From Choricystis sp. odSpoLacu1 (Eukaryota; Chlorophyta; Trebouxiophyceae): 64,000 nucleotides of DNA. The stretch is from contig OY253649.1 in assembly GCA_958009055.1 (NCBI GenBank), positions 1,426,001-1,490,000 on the forward strand, given 5' to 3'. The notes below the pieces were generated by a model. That model was not told the DNA's origin. It was given only the letters and a program-made list of their open reading frames with translations, and did no database searches. Below are positions 47,601 to 58,730 of the stretch, in pieces; position 1 is the first letter of the stretch, and every line of letters starts with the position of its first letter. The translations under genes were made by a program, and so were the position numbers.

Positions 47601-49973
47601 GTGGCGGCCACCCTGGTGTCGGTGGCCGCCATGCAGGCGACTCGCAATGGGGGCGACGTCTGGCTGGCCAAGTGGGTGGGTGCAGAGGACTCGGGTGTGC
47701 GGAGTGGGGTGCTGCCAACCCCACCACCCACGCTCACCATGGGCGACGCCACCCGCTACTACGTCACCGGCCTCGTCACCATCGCTGCCCTCAACTCGGT
47801 GGCCGCCCTGGCCCGCGCCTTCACGTTTGCTGCAGCCGGCCTGCGCGCCGCGCGCTCCCTGCACGACCGGTCGCTGGCAGCCATCCTGGCCGCCCCCCCC
47901 GCCTGGTTTGGCGCTCACGCCGCCGGCCGCGTGCTCAACCGGTTTGGCGCCGACGTCGCCGCCGTGGATGACGGCCTGCCCTTTGTCGCCAACGTGGCGC
48001 TGGCCAACTTTGCCGGCCTGGCCGGTGCCATCGCCGTCATGCTAGGCGCCCAGCCCGCGGTCGCGCCCGCCGTGCTGCCCATGGCGGCCGCGTTTCGGGA
48101 GCTGCAGTCCCGCTACTCGGCTGCAGCGCGCGAGGTGCGGCGCCTGGATGCCGTTGCGCGGTCGCCCGTGGTGGCCGGCGTCGCCGACGCGGCGGCGGGC
48201 GGCGCCGTGCTGCGCTCCCTCCCCGGTGCCCCCCGCCGAGCGGTGCACGCGCACGCGCGTGCACTGGAGGCATCCCAGCGCGCCTCCCTGGCGGCGGCGG
48301 CAGCGTCCGCCTGGCTGTCGGTGCGGCTGCAGATGATGGCGGCCGCCGCGGTCGGCGCGGCCGCGGGGGCTGCGGTTGCCGCGCACGCGGGCTGGCTGGG
48401 TGGCTGGGCGGCTGCAGGTGCGCGCGCTGGGGCGGTGGGATTGTCCTTGGCCTACGCCCTGCCTCTGACAGGACTGCTGGCGGGCGCATTGACCGCGGGC
48501 GCGGAAACAGAGCAAGAGTTGATCGCGGTGGAGCGAGTGGACGAGTTTGCACGCGTCCGCCCCCAGCCTCCCCGCCTGCCGCCGCACGGCGCCCCGCCAG
48601 GAGCCCCGCTACCGCCTCCCCCCACTGGTCGGTGGCCGACAAGAGGCTCAGTCACATGGGATCGAGTCGTGCTGCGCTACGCGCGCGGCGGCACGGCTGC
48701 CCTCGCCCGCGCGTCGCTGCACGTGCGTGGCGGCACCAGTGTCGGCATCGCGGGGCGCACGGTCGCCGGAAAATCTTCTCTCGTCGCAGCCCTGCTGCGC
48801 CTGGCTGAAACAGAGGCTGGCGTCGTCGCCATCGACGGCGTGGACGTGCGCACTGTGCCTCTGCGCCGCCTGCGCGCGGCGGTCGCGCTCGTGCCTCAGA
48901 CGCCATTCCTTTTCGAGGGCAGCATCCGCGACAACCTGGACCCCGCCGGCGCCCACACGGATGGCTCCATGGTGGCCGCCCTCAAAGCGGTGGGGCTGTG
49001 GGACGTGCTGGCTGGCACCGCCCTGGCGCAACGCAAAGCGGCGGCAGCGCGCGCGGCGGCCGACGACGACGACGCGGTCGCCGCGTCCACGCCGCGCGCC
49101 GTCGTGACGGCTGTGCGGCGGGCGAGGCCGCCCCCCACGGGTGGACCGCCACCGCCGTCGCCATCGCCATCGCCGCCCACTCCCGGAGCATGGCAGCCGG
49201 CCAGCCTGCTGGCGGACAGGCCGCCGTCGGCGTTGTTGCGTGTTGGCGTGTCGGCGCCTGCTGCAGCGCGCGGCACCACACGTCCCGCGCCTGCGCCGAC
49301 CGCGGCGTCCATGCCACGGTCGGCGGCGCTGCCCGTGTCCAGCCGCCCACGCACACTGTCTCGCACGTCGGGCGGGCTGGCCATGGCGTTGGCAGCTTCG
49401 TCGCGGGGGGGTGGTCGGGGTGGCGCACTGGCCGCGGCCGCCGACGCCGAGCCTCGGCCGCCGTCTGTCATCCACCCGCCCTCGTCGCCCAGGGCGACTG
49501 CTACGCCGCGTGGGCCGCCTGCCTCGCCCGCCCCCCCCAGGATCGAGTTTGTGAGGGATGATGGTGTCAGTGCTCCCACCGCTGCGCCACCCACAACCCC
49601 CGGCCTCGCCCAGGCCCTGCTCTCCCTGCACCTGGGCGGCGCGCGTGGCGTGGGCCTGTCCGCGGGCCAAGCCCAACAACTGTGCCTGGCCCGCGTCCTG
49701 CTGCGGCGGGCGGCGGTGGTGTGCCTGGACGAAGCGACTGCTGTTGCCGACCGCGCCAGCGCGGCCTCGCTGCAGGCCGCGGTGCGGTCGTCCCTGGATG
49801 GCTGCACCGTCATCCAGGTGGCTCACTCGCTGAATGTTGTCCTCGCGTGTGATGTCGCGGCCGTCATGGAGGGTGGCGTGGTGGTGGAGGCGGGGCCGCC
49901 GGGTGATTTGCTGGCGGACGAGGGGTCGGCGCTGGCGAGCATGTGTCGGGCAGTGGGCGTGGTGACGCAGTGA
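44651..49973 (+). CDS. ABCC-type (MRP) full-size ABC transporter with two apparent frameshifts
   Basis: ABCC proteins export conjugates and organic anions, often into the vacuole. Exons 44651..44716 and 44843..49973 encode about 1,730 aa. An N-terminal helix bundle (TMD0-like) precedes TMD1. NBD1 has Walker A APPGAGKSTLL, signature LSGGQRARVALARAL and Walker B LLADDPVGALD, where Asp replaces the catalytic Glu as is usual for ABCC. NBD2 has Walker A GRTVAGKSSL (Val in place of Gly), signature LSAGQAQQLCLARVLL and Walker B VVCLDEATA. About 190 low-complexity residues are inserted in NBD2 between the Q loop and the signature. The frame changes in a GC tract (46232-46247) within AAGWEPALGARAR and again near a C5 run (about 46716) before LELSHIDAAW. 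Confidence 0.88.
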
Positions 49974-50065
49974 GAATGAAAGTGTGTGTGTGTTTTAATC
50001 TTGAGTTTCATTGTGTTTTTTGTTGCTGTTTAATTTACTTTCTCGTTTCCCCGAACAACCATCTC

Positions 50066-52061
50066 TTACCACCGCGGCGCAGCCAGTTTGGCGCGCTTGG
50101 ACTGCGCGCGCGTGCCGCCCCCACCCGCCGGCGTCAGGAAGGCGCCACCCGGTGCGCCGCGGGCTGGCGGAGCCTTGGAGAAGGGGACAGAGGAGGGCGC
50201 GGTGAAGCGTCGAGTGGTGGTGGGCTGCGGTGGCTGTTGCTGGGGCGGCGGCGCGGCAGCCACGTCGTCGTCCTCCCCCAGCTCCATGCCCTCCAACGCT
50301 GCGCCACCACCACCACCGCTGCCTCCACCCCCCGTCAAAGGCGCCAACAAGGGCAGCCTCCCGTCCGGCCCAGCTGTCACCAGGAGGCGGGCGCGTGGCG
50401 CGTCCACGCCCGCGGCCGCGGCGAGCGCGACCCCGTTGCGCGGCGGCAGGGCGCCGGCTGCGCCGACTGTCACCCCAGCCTGCTCGCCAGGCGGCAGCAC
50501 CACCGCCGCCCGCACAGCGGCTGGTGCGTCACGCGCTGCCATGCGCAGCAGGTCGGCGGCGCGCGCACCGATGGGGGTGGAGGCGTCCAAGCCGGCGGAG
50601 GCAGCAACTGCGGCCGCGGCAGTGCGGCCACGCATCAAATGATACAGCACAGCGTGGGCGGTGCCGCCAGCGGAGACTCCAGCAGGGGACGCCAACCAGG
50701 CCAGGTAGGCGCCTTCTTCAGCTTCGGACAACGGTAGGCCGGACACGGAGGCGAGCGCGCGTTCGCGAGCCGCCCAGCGGGCGAGTGCGGTCGTCAGTGT
50801 GGTGACCGTCTCCCCACGGTCGCTAGGACTCGCGGCAGCCGCCGCTTGGCGTGCCTCCAAATATGCCTCCGTCAACAGGCCACACTGCAGGCGGGCGTCC
50901 AGGCAGGCCACTGCTTCTGCGAGGCAGGGAGTCGCGGAGGCGCGCGCGCGCGCGCAGCAGCGTGAGCGCAGCGCCCGGGCGCCCAGCCGCGGTCAGTGCC
51001 GCCCCCAGTTGCCAGGGTGTGTCGGGGGCTGCTGCCAGGGGCACAATGTCGACGGCGGTATCCAGGGCGGCTGCGCCCGCGGCGCCACCCGCGGTGGCTG
51101 CGTCTACAAGCGCGGCCAGCCGCCAGCGCGCGACGCGCGCGGCGGGCGCGTTGATTCGAGCCCCCAGGGCCGCCAGGCAGGGAGGGGGGACGCCTGCGTC
51201 GGCCAGGGTGGCTGCCGCCAAGTCGAGTTTGGCGTCAGCTGCGGCAGCGTCGGCCGCCCCCGTCAAAAAGATGGGCAGCAGCGCGCCGCCCAACGGCAGC
51301 GAGGGTGGATACTCCATGTCCACGCCCGCGTCCCGCGCCAGGCGGTCCAGGAACAGGGTATGCTCAGTGCCCCGCACCGACGCGCGTCGGCGGGCCACGT
51401 CGGCCCTCCACTCGGCGTCGGTGCGCCCCCCGTCGGTCCGCGCGTCTGTGGTGGCCCAGTCCAGGATCGATGCTGCTCGCGCCAGACGCAGCGCATCGGC
51501 GTGCAGGTCGGCCGCGGTGGCATCCGAGCTCGCGCTGCCGCGGTGCAGGGACGCAGCGATGGCCACCAAGCCGCCGACGCGCGTGGCGACGGGCGCCAGC
51601 GCGCGCGCGGCCGCCTCGCAGTTTTCGATCCCCGCAGCCGCCTCCAGCTCGCGCCGGGCGCGGTCCAGGGCGGTGCGGCACCAGGCTTCCACGCAGGCGC
51701 CGTCGGCCAGGTAGGCTTCGGTGGGGTCGCTGGGAGGGGAGAGGGTGGCGGGTGAGCGTCAAACACACACAGTCCCCACCCACACGCCTCTTCCCTCTTC
51801 TTCCTCCTACCTGGACGTCACCAGCGGGTCACCGCACACTTCGGCCACATAGTCCAGCACGATGCACGCCAGGCCGGAGGCGAGCGCCGCGTCGAAGAGT
51901 GCGCCCAGCGCGGCAACATCATCGCCCGCGGGCACGCGCGCCACGACGCGGGCGGCCGCCAGGTCGTCCGCCAGGCGGCGCAGGGTGCGGATGCCGGCAT
52001 CCAGGCGCAGCAGGTCGCGGGGAGGGGTGGTGGTGAGGGCGGCGAGGGGGTGGGGAGGCAT
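50066..52061 (-). CDS. ELYS/HOS1-like nucleoporin, with a GC-tract frameshift
   Basis: ELYS-domain proteins join the nuclear pore outer ring (plant HOS1, animal ELYS). Exons are 52061..51811 and 51729..50066, about 637 aa. The helical region contains ACLDARLQCGLLTEAYLEAR, EAEEGAYLAWLASPAG and AVLYHLMRGRTAAAAVAAS, in the order of the ELYS alpha-solenoid signatures (gLL.EAf, EE..l..yL, l..YyLqRgRy..A). The C-terminus is Gly/Pro-rich and basic (RAQSKRAKLAAPRW), a possible nuclear signal. Upstream of ACLDAR the frame shifts in an alternating GC tract (about 50940-50954), between ALTLLRARAR and ASATPCLAEA. The assignment rests on remembered family patterns and should be checked with a profile search. 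Confidence 0.55.
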
Positions 52062-52286
52062 GATTGCGATGGGCGCGTGCGCGCGCCAGTGATGTGTGAA
52101 TCGGGGAGAGGCGCAGCGCCGATGGCAGGGCTCACACTGCCGATTTGAGCGCGTGCTTGGCGCTGCGCGCCAGGGGTGGGGAGGAGGGGCGTCTGAGCGG
52201 AGGGGAGTGCGCCAAGACAAAAAGAGGTTTTGGTGTCTTCTTTCGCTCAGCGCAGAACCCTCAATCAGTCACCTTTTTTGTCTACT

Positions 52287-53550
52287 ATGAGCCGCCGCGC
52301 CGTGTCCCTGCTCCCGCGCCTTCTGGGCGGCCCCAGCCGCGGCTTGGGCGTTGGCCTACGCGCCAGCCGCATGCTCGCCTCGCACGCGGTCACCGCCCTG
52401 GCCCCCCGCCGCGCCATGGTCGTTGCCGTCCCCCCTCACTCTACCCGCGGCTTTGCGGCCGCCCCGTCCGACACCGACGACGACGTGGAGGAGTGCGACG
52501 TCGACGTCCTCTACCCCGCCCCCCAAGCCTTTGTGGGGGAGCAGGCCCCTCGCTTCGACGCGCCCGCGTTCATCGATGGCGACGTCGGCCGCGTCAAGCT
52601 GGATGACTACCTGCGCCAGGGCAAGTATGTGTGCCTGTTCTTCTATCCCAAAGGTGGGTGATGTTTGTGTGTGTGCGGTGTGGGGAGCAGTTTGAGAAGA
52701 GTGTGTAGTGGTTGTCTCCCTTGCCGACTCACCAAACCCACCCCCTCTCTTCTCAGATTTCACGTACGTGTGCCCCACCGAAATCATCGCCTTCTCCGAC
52801 CGCGCTGCCGAGTTCGAAGCCCTCAACTGCCAAGTCATTGGCGCCTCCACCGACACCGAGGAAACGCACGCCGCGTGGACGCGTGTGCCGCGTTCGCGCG
52901 GCGGCCTCGGCCGCATGGCCATCCCCCTGGTGGCCGACGTCACCAAATCCATCGCCGCTCGGTACGGCTGCCTGATTGAATCCTCTGGCATCGCCCTGCG
53001 TGGCTTGTACATCATTGCCCCGGACGGCGTGCTGCAGCACGTGACGATAAATGCGCTGGGCGTCGGCCGCTCCGTCGACGAAACGCTGCGCACTTTGGCG
53101 GCAATCCAGCACGTGGCCGAGCATGGAGAGGTCTGCCCCGCCGGATGGGAGCCTGGTGACGACGCGATGAAGGCGGGCAAGGAGAGCGCGAGCTACTTTG
53201 CAGCGGTGGGCGACAACGACACCTTTGACGGTGGCCCGCACGACGCGGTGGTGGACGCGGCGTCCCTGGACCGCGTGCTGGCGTCCCACCCCAAGGTGGT
53301 GGTCGACGTGTTTGCGCCGTGGTGCGCCAAGTGCGCCCAGATCAGCCCCCACGTGGATGCGCTGGCCGCGTCCCACCCGGGCGTCAAGTTTGTTAAAGTG
53401 GATAGCCAGGCCAACAAAGAGTTTGCGGCCTCCCTGGGCGCCACCGCGCTGCCCACGTTCAAGCTGTACGACGGCGGCAAGGAGACCGCCACGGTGGTGG
53501 GGTACAAGAAGAAGCTGCTGGCGGACGCGGTGGCCAAGCTGGCTGGGTAG
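52287..53550 (+). CDS. 2-Cys peroxiredoxin fused to a thioredoxin domain, mitochondrial
   Basis: Exons 52287..52653 and 52757..53550 give 386 aa. The presequence (MSRRAVSLLPRLLGGPSRGL, with RGFAAAP at its end) is mitochondrial-type. The peroxiredoxin domain has the peroxidatic Cys in DFTYVCPTE (C128) and the resolving Cys in HGEVCPAGWEPG (C249). It is followed directly by a thioredoxin domain with VDVFAPWCAKCAQISPHVDA (C312/C315). The active site is WCAKC instead of the common WCGPC. Fusion suggests that the thioredoxin part reduces the peroxiredoxin disulfide in cis. The splice join is certain because it restores DFTYVCPTE. It is divergent from the ELYS-like gene (225 bp). Confidence 0.93.
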
Positions 53551-53661
53551 AGATGAGAGAGCGGGTGGTGTCGGAGCGCACGCGGATGAAAAAAGTTTTA
53601 TGTCGAAACGAAACACACATGCTTAAAGGGAACCTCTCTCCACCCACACAACCACCAAATC

Positions 53662-54016
53662 CTACTGTATCGCGGCCACCGCCTTGACAGCAGCGTCATC
53701 CAGGTCGTCCGCGGGGATGATGGCCACATCGGAGGCAGCCAGAATCTGTTTGCCAGCTTCCACGTTGGTGCCCTCCAGCCGCACGATCAGCGGCACGCGC
53801 ACGCCCACCTGCTTGGCCGCGTTGACGATTCCGGCCGCGATGACGTCGCACTTCATGATGCCGCCAAAGATGTTGATCAGCAAAGCTTTGACGCGGGGGT
53901 CGGCGGTCAGAATTTTAAAGGCTTCCACCACCTGCTGCTCCGACGCATTGCCGCCCACGTCCAAAAAGTTGGCGGGCGACGCGCCGTGCAGCTTGATGAT
54001 GTCCATGGTGGCCATG

Positions 54017-54049
<33 letters not shown>

Positions 54050-55164
54050 GAGCCGTCCAGGCCGATGTAGTTGAGGTCGGACTTGGCGGCCGCGACTTCG
54101 CGCGCGTCTTCTTGCGACGCGTCGCGCAGAGCGAAGATGGCTTTTTGCCGAAACGCGGCGGCGTCGTCAAAGCCCAGCTTGGCGTCAGCCGCGATGAGAA
54201 CGCCATCCTCGGTTTCGGCCAGGGGGTTGACTTCAACCATGGTGCAGTCGCACTCGGCAAAAGTGCGGTACAGGGCGCGCACCTGGTCGGCAGCAGCGGC
54301 TTTGTCGCCCGTCACACCCAGCGCCGTCACAATGGACGCCGCCTGTGCATCCGTCAGGCCGAGGCGGGGGTCGACCGGGGTCTTGTGGATTTTGTCGGGG
54401 TGGGAGTGGGCCAGGTCCTCGATCGAGGTGCCGCCTGGTTGAGCGAGGGAGAGGGGTGGTGGGGTGAGCGAGCGAGGGAGGCAGCAGGCGACTGTCCTTG
54501 CACCACCCCCTCTCTCTCTTACCTTCCGAACACGCCACCACCACCGGCCCCGCGCTCTTGCGGTCCAGCAGGATGGCCAGGTACATCTCGCGCGCCAAGG
54601 CCAGCTTTTTGGCGATCAACAGCGTGTTGACAGGCTTGCCCTCGGCCCCCGTCTGCTTGGTGACCAGGGTGCCCCCCAGCATCCGTTCAGCCAGGGCGGG
54701 CGCGTCCCTGGCCTTCACAATGTGGACACCACCCTGCAGGCCGTTGGTGAAGTGGCCCAGGCCGCGGCCGCCTGCGAGGATTTGCGACTTGACGACGACG
54801 TCGGCGTCCGGGTTGCCGTCCGTCATGGCGGCCGCCGCGTCCGCCACCTGGTCCAGGGAGAAGACGGGGACGCCGGGAGGGACGTTGACGCCGCGTTCGG
54901 CCATGACTTGGGCGCCCTGTGTGAGTGTGGGGTGGGGGGTAGGCCAGGGTCGATGGGTGCGCCATGTGCCCTTCTCCATCGCGGGCTGCTGCTGCCCCCC
55001 CGCGTGCGACCGCGCGCGCGCACACACACACACACCACGTCACACATCACAGACACCACCCACACTCTCACCTGGTACTCGTGGATGTTGAGCCAGCGGC
55101 GCTGGTCGTGCGCGACCGCGCGCGCGGCCGCGCGGCCGCGCCGGGCGAGCGTGCGCAGCAGCAT
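53662..55164 (-). CDS. Succinyl-CoA ligase beta subunit, mitochondrial
   Basis: A TCA-cycle enzyme: succinyl-CoA plus NDP and phosphate to succinate, CoA and NTP. Exons 55164..55072, 54916..54523 and 54434..53662 give 419 aa. The presequence [20 protein letters not shown] is followed by [10 protein letters not shown], the canonical start of the mature beta chain. ATP-grasp blocks [38 protein letters not shown] and [16 protein letters not shown], and the C-terminal [20 protein letters not shown], are intact. ADP versus GDP preference cannot be told. All introns are GT-AG and preserve the frame. Confidence 0.95.
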
Positions 55165-55471
55165 GGGGGAGGGAGGGTATGTGTGGGAGGCGGAGCTCAA
55201 ACGCTGAGCGAGAGGGGGTGCTTGAACGCCCGCGGCCTTCTGCGTTCGCAGCACACAGGCGGGCGTGAGAGAGCTGATGGGGAAGAGTGTCGTGCGACGA
55301 ACAATTGAAACCGTTTTGTTTTCCCCGCTGCTGCTGCTCCCCCCCGCGCGCAGCCAGCATGCAGCCCCGGTGAACCCATCCTCCCTCCCTCTCCGCATCA
55401 CGCGGGGTCGCGGGCGTGGGCGAGCGCGCGCAACTCTCTTTTTTTTTCCCACCAACCCATCCCAATCCCCC
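55165..55471. other. Bidirectional intergenic region
   Basis: It lies between succinyl-CoA ligase beta (-) and the LisH gene (+). No gene seen; a short T run precedes the LisH start. Confidence 0.5.
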
Positions 55472-56485
55472 ATGTCCGCCCCCCCCGCCACCGTGTCTGA
55501 GGCTGACTTGGCGGTCTTAGTGCTGCAGTACCTCCAGGACAATCCCGGGTTTGGGCGGGCGGCGTCCGCTTTTCAACGGTGAGTAAGAGTAGGGTGTGTG
55601 GGGTGGGTGGCAGCGGGTGCGCTCCCCTCCTCTCTCTCACCTTCACTCCTCCCCCCTACAGCGACGCCAAACAACTGCTCTCCTCCATCGCCCCCCCCCC
55701 CCCCCCGCGTCAAACCCCTGGCCGACGTGGTGTCGGAGTACGTGGCCCTGGTCGCGGGCGCGCGCGCGCGCTCCGCCCTCGCGGCCGCCCACCCCGCCCT
55801 CGCCACCGTGCTGGCGTCGATTGATGGTGCGGCGGGGGCGCCGGCCGTGCCGGAGGATGTGTTTGGGGTGAGGCGGGCGGGTGGTGGTGGTGGGGCTGGG
55901 CCCCCTTCTGCGCCGCCACCCCCGCCCCCGCCCCACGAACACGAAGACCCTGCCGCCCTGCGCTCGCCCCGGCGCGCCCTGCGCAAGCGACCGCCCGCAC
56001 GCTATGTGCCACCACCACCGCACCCCGCAGGCCTGGACCCCGCGGCTTCGTTGCACTGGCACCAGCGCGCGGGGTCCCTCGCCTCCCCCCCCCCCGACGG
56101 CACGGCCTCCATCGACCTCCTGCTGGATGCCCCCCTGTCTGCGGACGCGCTCTTAGCCCTGCTGGCGGATGATGATGCCGCCGCCCGATTTGCCGCCAGC
56201 CTGGCCCCCCGCCTGGCGGCCGCGACGGAGGCTGCCGATTTGGTGGCAGATCCCGAGGTCGCCACCCTGCTGCAGCCGTTGGTGGGAGGGGGTGGGGGTG
56301 GAGGAGGAGGTGGTGGTCTCCGTCGGAGGCCGTCCATGCCGCCTCCACCGCCACGGCCGTCCCGGTCGGCGCGGGAGGGTGGCGGGGGTGGTGGTGGTGG
56401 TGGCGACACGGGTGCCCCCGCCGACAGAGCCGACATCGACGACGACCGCCTGGAAGCGTTTCTGGGGGGGTTGTCATATGATTAG
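55472..56485 (+). CDS. LisH-domain protein, frame broken at a poly-C tract
   Basis: Exon 1 (55472..55578) encodes a LisH motif: LAVLVLQYLQDNPGFGRAAS then AFQ. Exon 2 (55662..56485) begins DAKQLLSSIA and runs into a 14-15 base C run (about 55692-55706). Beyond the run the plausible frame (VKPLADVVSEYVALVAGARA, then LAAAHPALATVLASIDG) is a different one, so the run is off by one base. The rest is Pro/Gly-rich with helices (SIDLLLDAPLSADALLALLA, DLVADPEVATLLQPLVG) and ends DDDRLEAFLGGLSYD. LisH domains mediate dimerisation in microtubule, centrosome and ubiquitin-ligase proteins; the subfamily is not recognised. Total about 305 aa. Confidence 0.6.
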
Positions 56486-56696
56486 ATATGTGAAAAACAC
56501 TGTGCAACTTGTATGTGGAGGAGAAGGAAAACACTTGTCTCGTCGGAGGGTTGAGCGGGCGAGGGAGAGTCGGTAGGAAGAGCAAAAAGCAGCACCTCAC
56601 TCTCGACGTGCCGTTTGTTTTCTTTCGTGTGCACGCTGCCCCCGCCGTCTGTTCCGTCCCATCGCACACGCACGCACACACACACACACACCACAC

Positions 56697-57628
56697 ATGC
56701 GTGCCTTGTCTGCCAGGCCGGCGGGTCAGGTGAGATTGGAGGGGGAGAGAGACAGGACGCCAGCGCACCCGACGCGTCGGGCAGCTGCGTGCTGCCCCGC
56801 CCGCGGCTCGCGGTACACTCCTCCGCCCCCAATTCGTACACACACACACGCACACACATCCAACTGACACACCCTCTCCCTCGCACCCCCCTTTTTTCCC
56901 CTGCAGCTGGCGCCGTCGCGCCGGTCGACCGTCAGCGCGACGCGGCGCGTGGTGTGGTGAGTGACAGGAGCCAGCGACCGGTTTGTGATTTGTGACGGTG
57001 CATTGAGCAGGGCTGGGGCTGGCGGCAGCGGTAATGCGGAGAAAAAAGAGCCCCCGATGGGCCGGAGCCCACACACCACACACACCCGACCCTTCCCTCC
57101 CAAACCCACACCCACAGCTCCGCCATTGCCGTCGCCCCACCAACTCTCCCCTTCCGCGTGGGGCACGGCTTCGACTTGCACCGCCTGGAGGAGGGTCCCT
57201 ACAAGCTCATCCTGGGCGGCGTCGACATTCCGCACGACCGCGGCTGCGTCGCGCACTCGGATGGCGACGCCCTGCTGCACACGGTGACAGATGCCCTGCT
57301 CGGCGCTCTGGGGGAGCCCGACATTGGGCAACTGTTCCCTGACAACGACCCCAAGTGGAAGGGGCAGACGAGCGACGTGTTTGTGCGGGAAGCGGTGCGA
57401 CTGATGCGGGCGCGCGGGTACACGCTGGGCAACCTGGATGTGACCGTCATTCTGCAGCGGCCCAAGCTGTCCCCACACAAGGACGCGATCAAGGCCAACC
57501 TGTGTGCGTTGCTGGATGCGCACCCCAGTGTCATCAACGTCAAAGCCAAGACCCACGAAAAAGTGGACTCCATGGGGGAGGGGCGGAGTGTGGCGTGCCA
57601 CGCGGTCGTGTTGTTGGTCAAGGTATGA
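56697..57628 (+). CDS. ISPF: IspF, 2-C-methyl-D-erythritol 2,4-cyclodiphosphate synthase, plastid
   Basis: It catalyses the cyclisation step of the plastid MEP isoprenoid pathway. Exons 56697..56729 (33 nt), 56907..56956 (50 nt) and 57118..57628 give 197 aa. The first two tiny exons encode the transit peptide MRALSARPAGQ, LAPSRRSTVSATRRVV. The mature enzyme shows GHGFDLHRLEEG (metal ligands D47, H49), GGVDIPHDRGCVAHSDGDAL, DIGQLFPDNDPKWKG, NLDVTVILQRPKLSPHK and KAKTHEKVDSMGEGRSVAC. Length and motifs are complete. No signal peptide, which argues for a two-membrane plastid. A CA-rich leader precedes the ATG, and introns 1 and 3' ends are CA-rich too. Confidence 0.94.
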
Positions 57629-57834
57629 TGGGAGAGGAGAGGAAGAAGTGTAGTGTTTGTGCGTCGGCCCTCAAAACAAAAACCAAGAGAAGCTGGGCGC
57701 CGATATCTCCGCCACAACCAAGTGTTTTTTTTTTTTTTTTTTTTCTGGTGCGCGAGCGCGCGACGTTTGCCCCCCTCTCTGCGTGGCCTTCTCCCTCCAC
57801 ACACACACACACACCAGCCTAGCTCTTCCAAATC

Positions 57835-58730
57835 ATGTCGCGCCTGCTTGTTGTGACTGTGGCCATGCTGGCGCTGGTGGGCCGGGCCTCCGCGGTTGGT
57901 GAGTGTTTTTTGGCAGCGATGCGGCTCCAGTGCAGTGTGGCGGTTGGTGGCCTGCGAGCCCGCACTTGGGGCTGGTCACGCGCTGCACGACAGTGTGAAA
58001 GCTTGCACCATGGCTCTGGATGCGTGGTTTTGACCGGGGCGCGCATGTGTGCGAGGAAAAAAACCGGAGGGGCGCTCTCGCACGGCCAGCAATGCCCGAC
58101 GCGCGCGGTGCAAGCCTCGCGTGTGCTGCGCCTCCCTCCCCACGCCCGCTTCCCTTACCGCCCTTGTTCGGTGGCCATCAATCCACCTGCATTGGTGGCG
58201 CGGTCGGTCAGAGGGTGGGAGACGGCGTCGCACGCGGGGGCGCGTACCTAGCGATGCTGTCGCGACGCCAGCTTTCTTTCCCCTCGGAGCGTCTCACCAA
58301 CCTTTTTCCCCCCTCCCTCCCACTCCTCCCAGTCGACTGCGCCACCGAGGCCACCAAGCTGGCCCGCGCCTCCTGCGCCCCCCTGCGCGGCATCTTCTTC
58401 GAGCGGGGGGGCGGCGCCGCCGTGTACGGGTCGGCCACCGAGTGCTCCCAACTCAACGGCGCGCTGGACAAAATGCTGCAAGGCGCCGACATCCCGGCCG
58501 GCTGCTGCAAAGATGCGCGCGTGTTTGCTTCGGCGGGGTGCCCCTGCTCCCCCGAAGTCGCGGAACTGATCACGGGGCTGCGCGTGCTGCCTCCCGGGGT
58601 GGATGCTTCCCTCACCGTCTCTGGCATCATCAACCTGCTGCAAGCCTCCAAGTGCGCCACTGACGCATTTGGGGGGCCCATTCTGAACTCGTGCACGTCC
58701 AGCACGGGGTGTGCACCGGTGACGGCTTGA
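57835..58730 (+). CDS. Secreted Cys-rich protein A (tandem pair)
   Basis: Exons 57835..57898 and 58333..58730 give 153 aa. The signal peptide (MSRLLVVTVAMLALVGRASA) is encoded by exon 1; the phase-1 intron follows it. The mature protein has ten cysteines: DCATEATKLARASC, ATECSQL, GCCKDAR, AGCPCS, ASKC, NSC, GC. The conserved phrase GLRVLPPGVDASLTVSGIIN is shared with the next gene. The CC ... CxC ... C ... C arrangement recalls the eight-cysteine motif of plant lipid-transfer/prolamin proteins, but spacing is looser and similarity is not proved. Possibly an extracellular lipid- or wall-associated protein. Confidence 0.7.
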
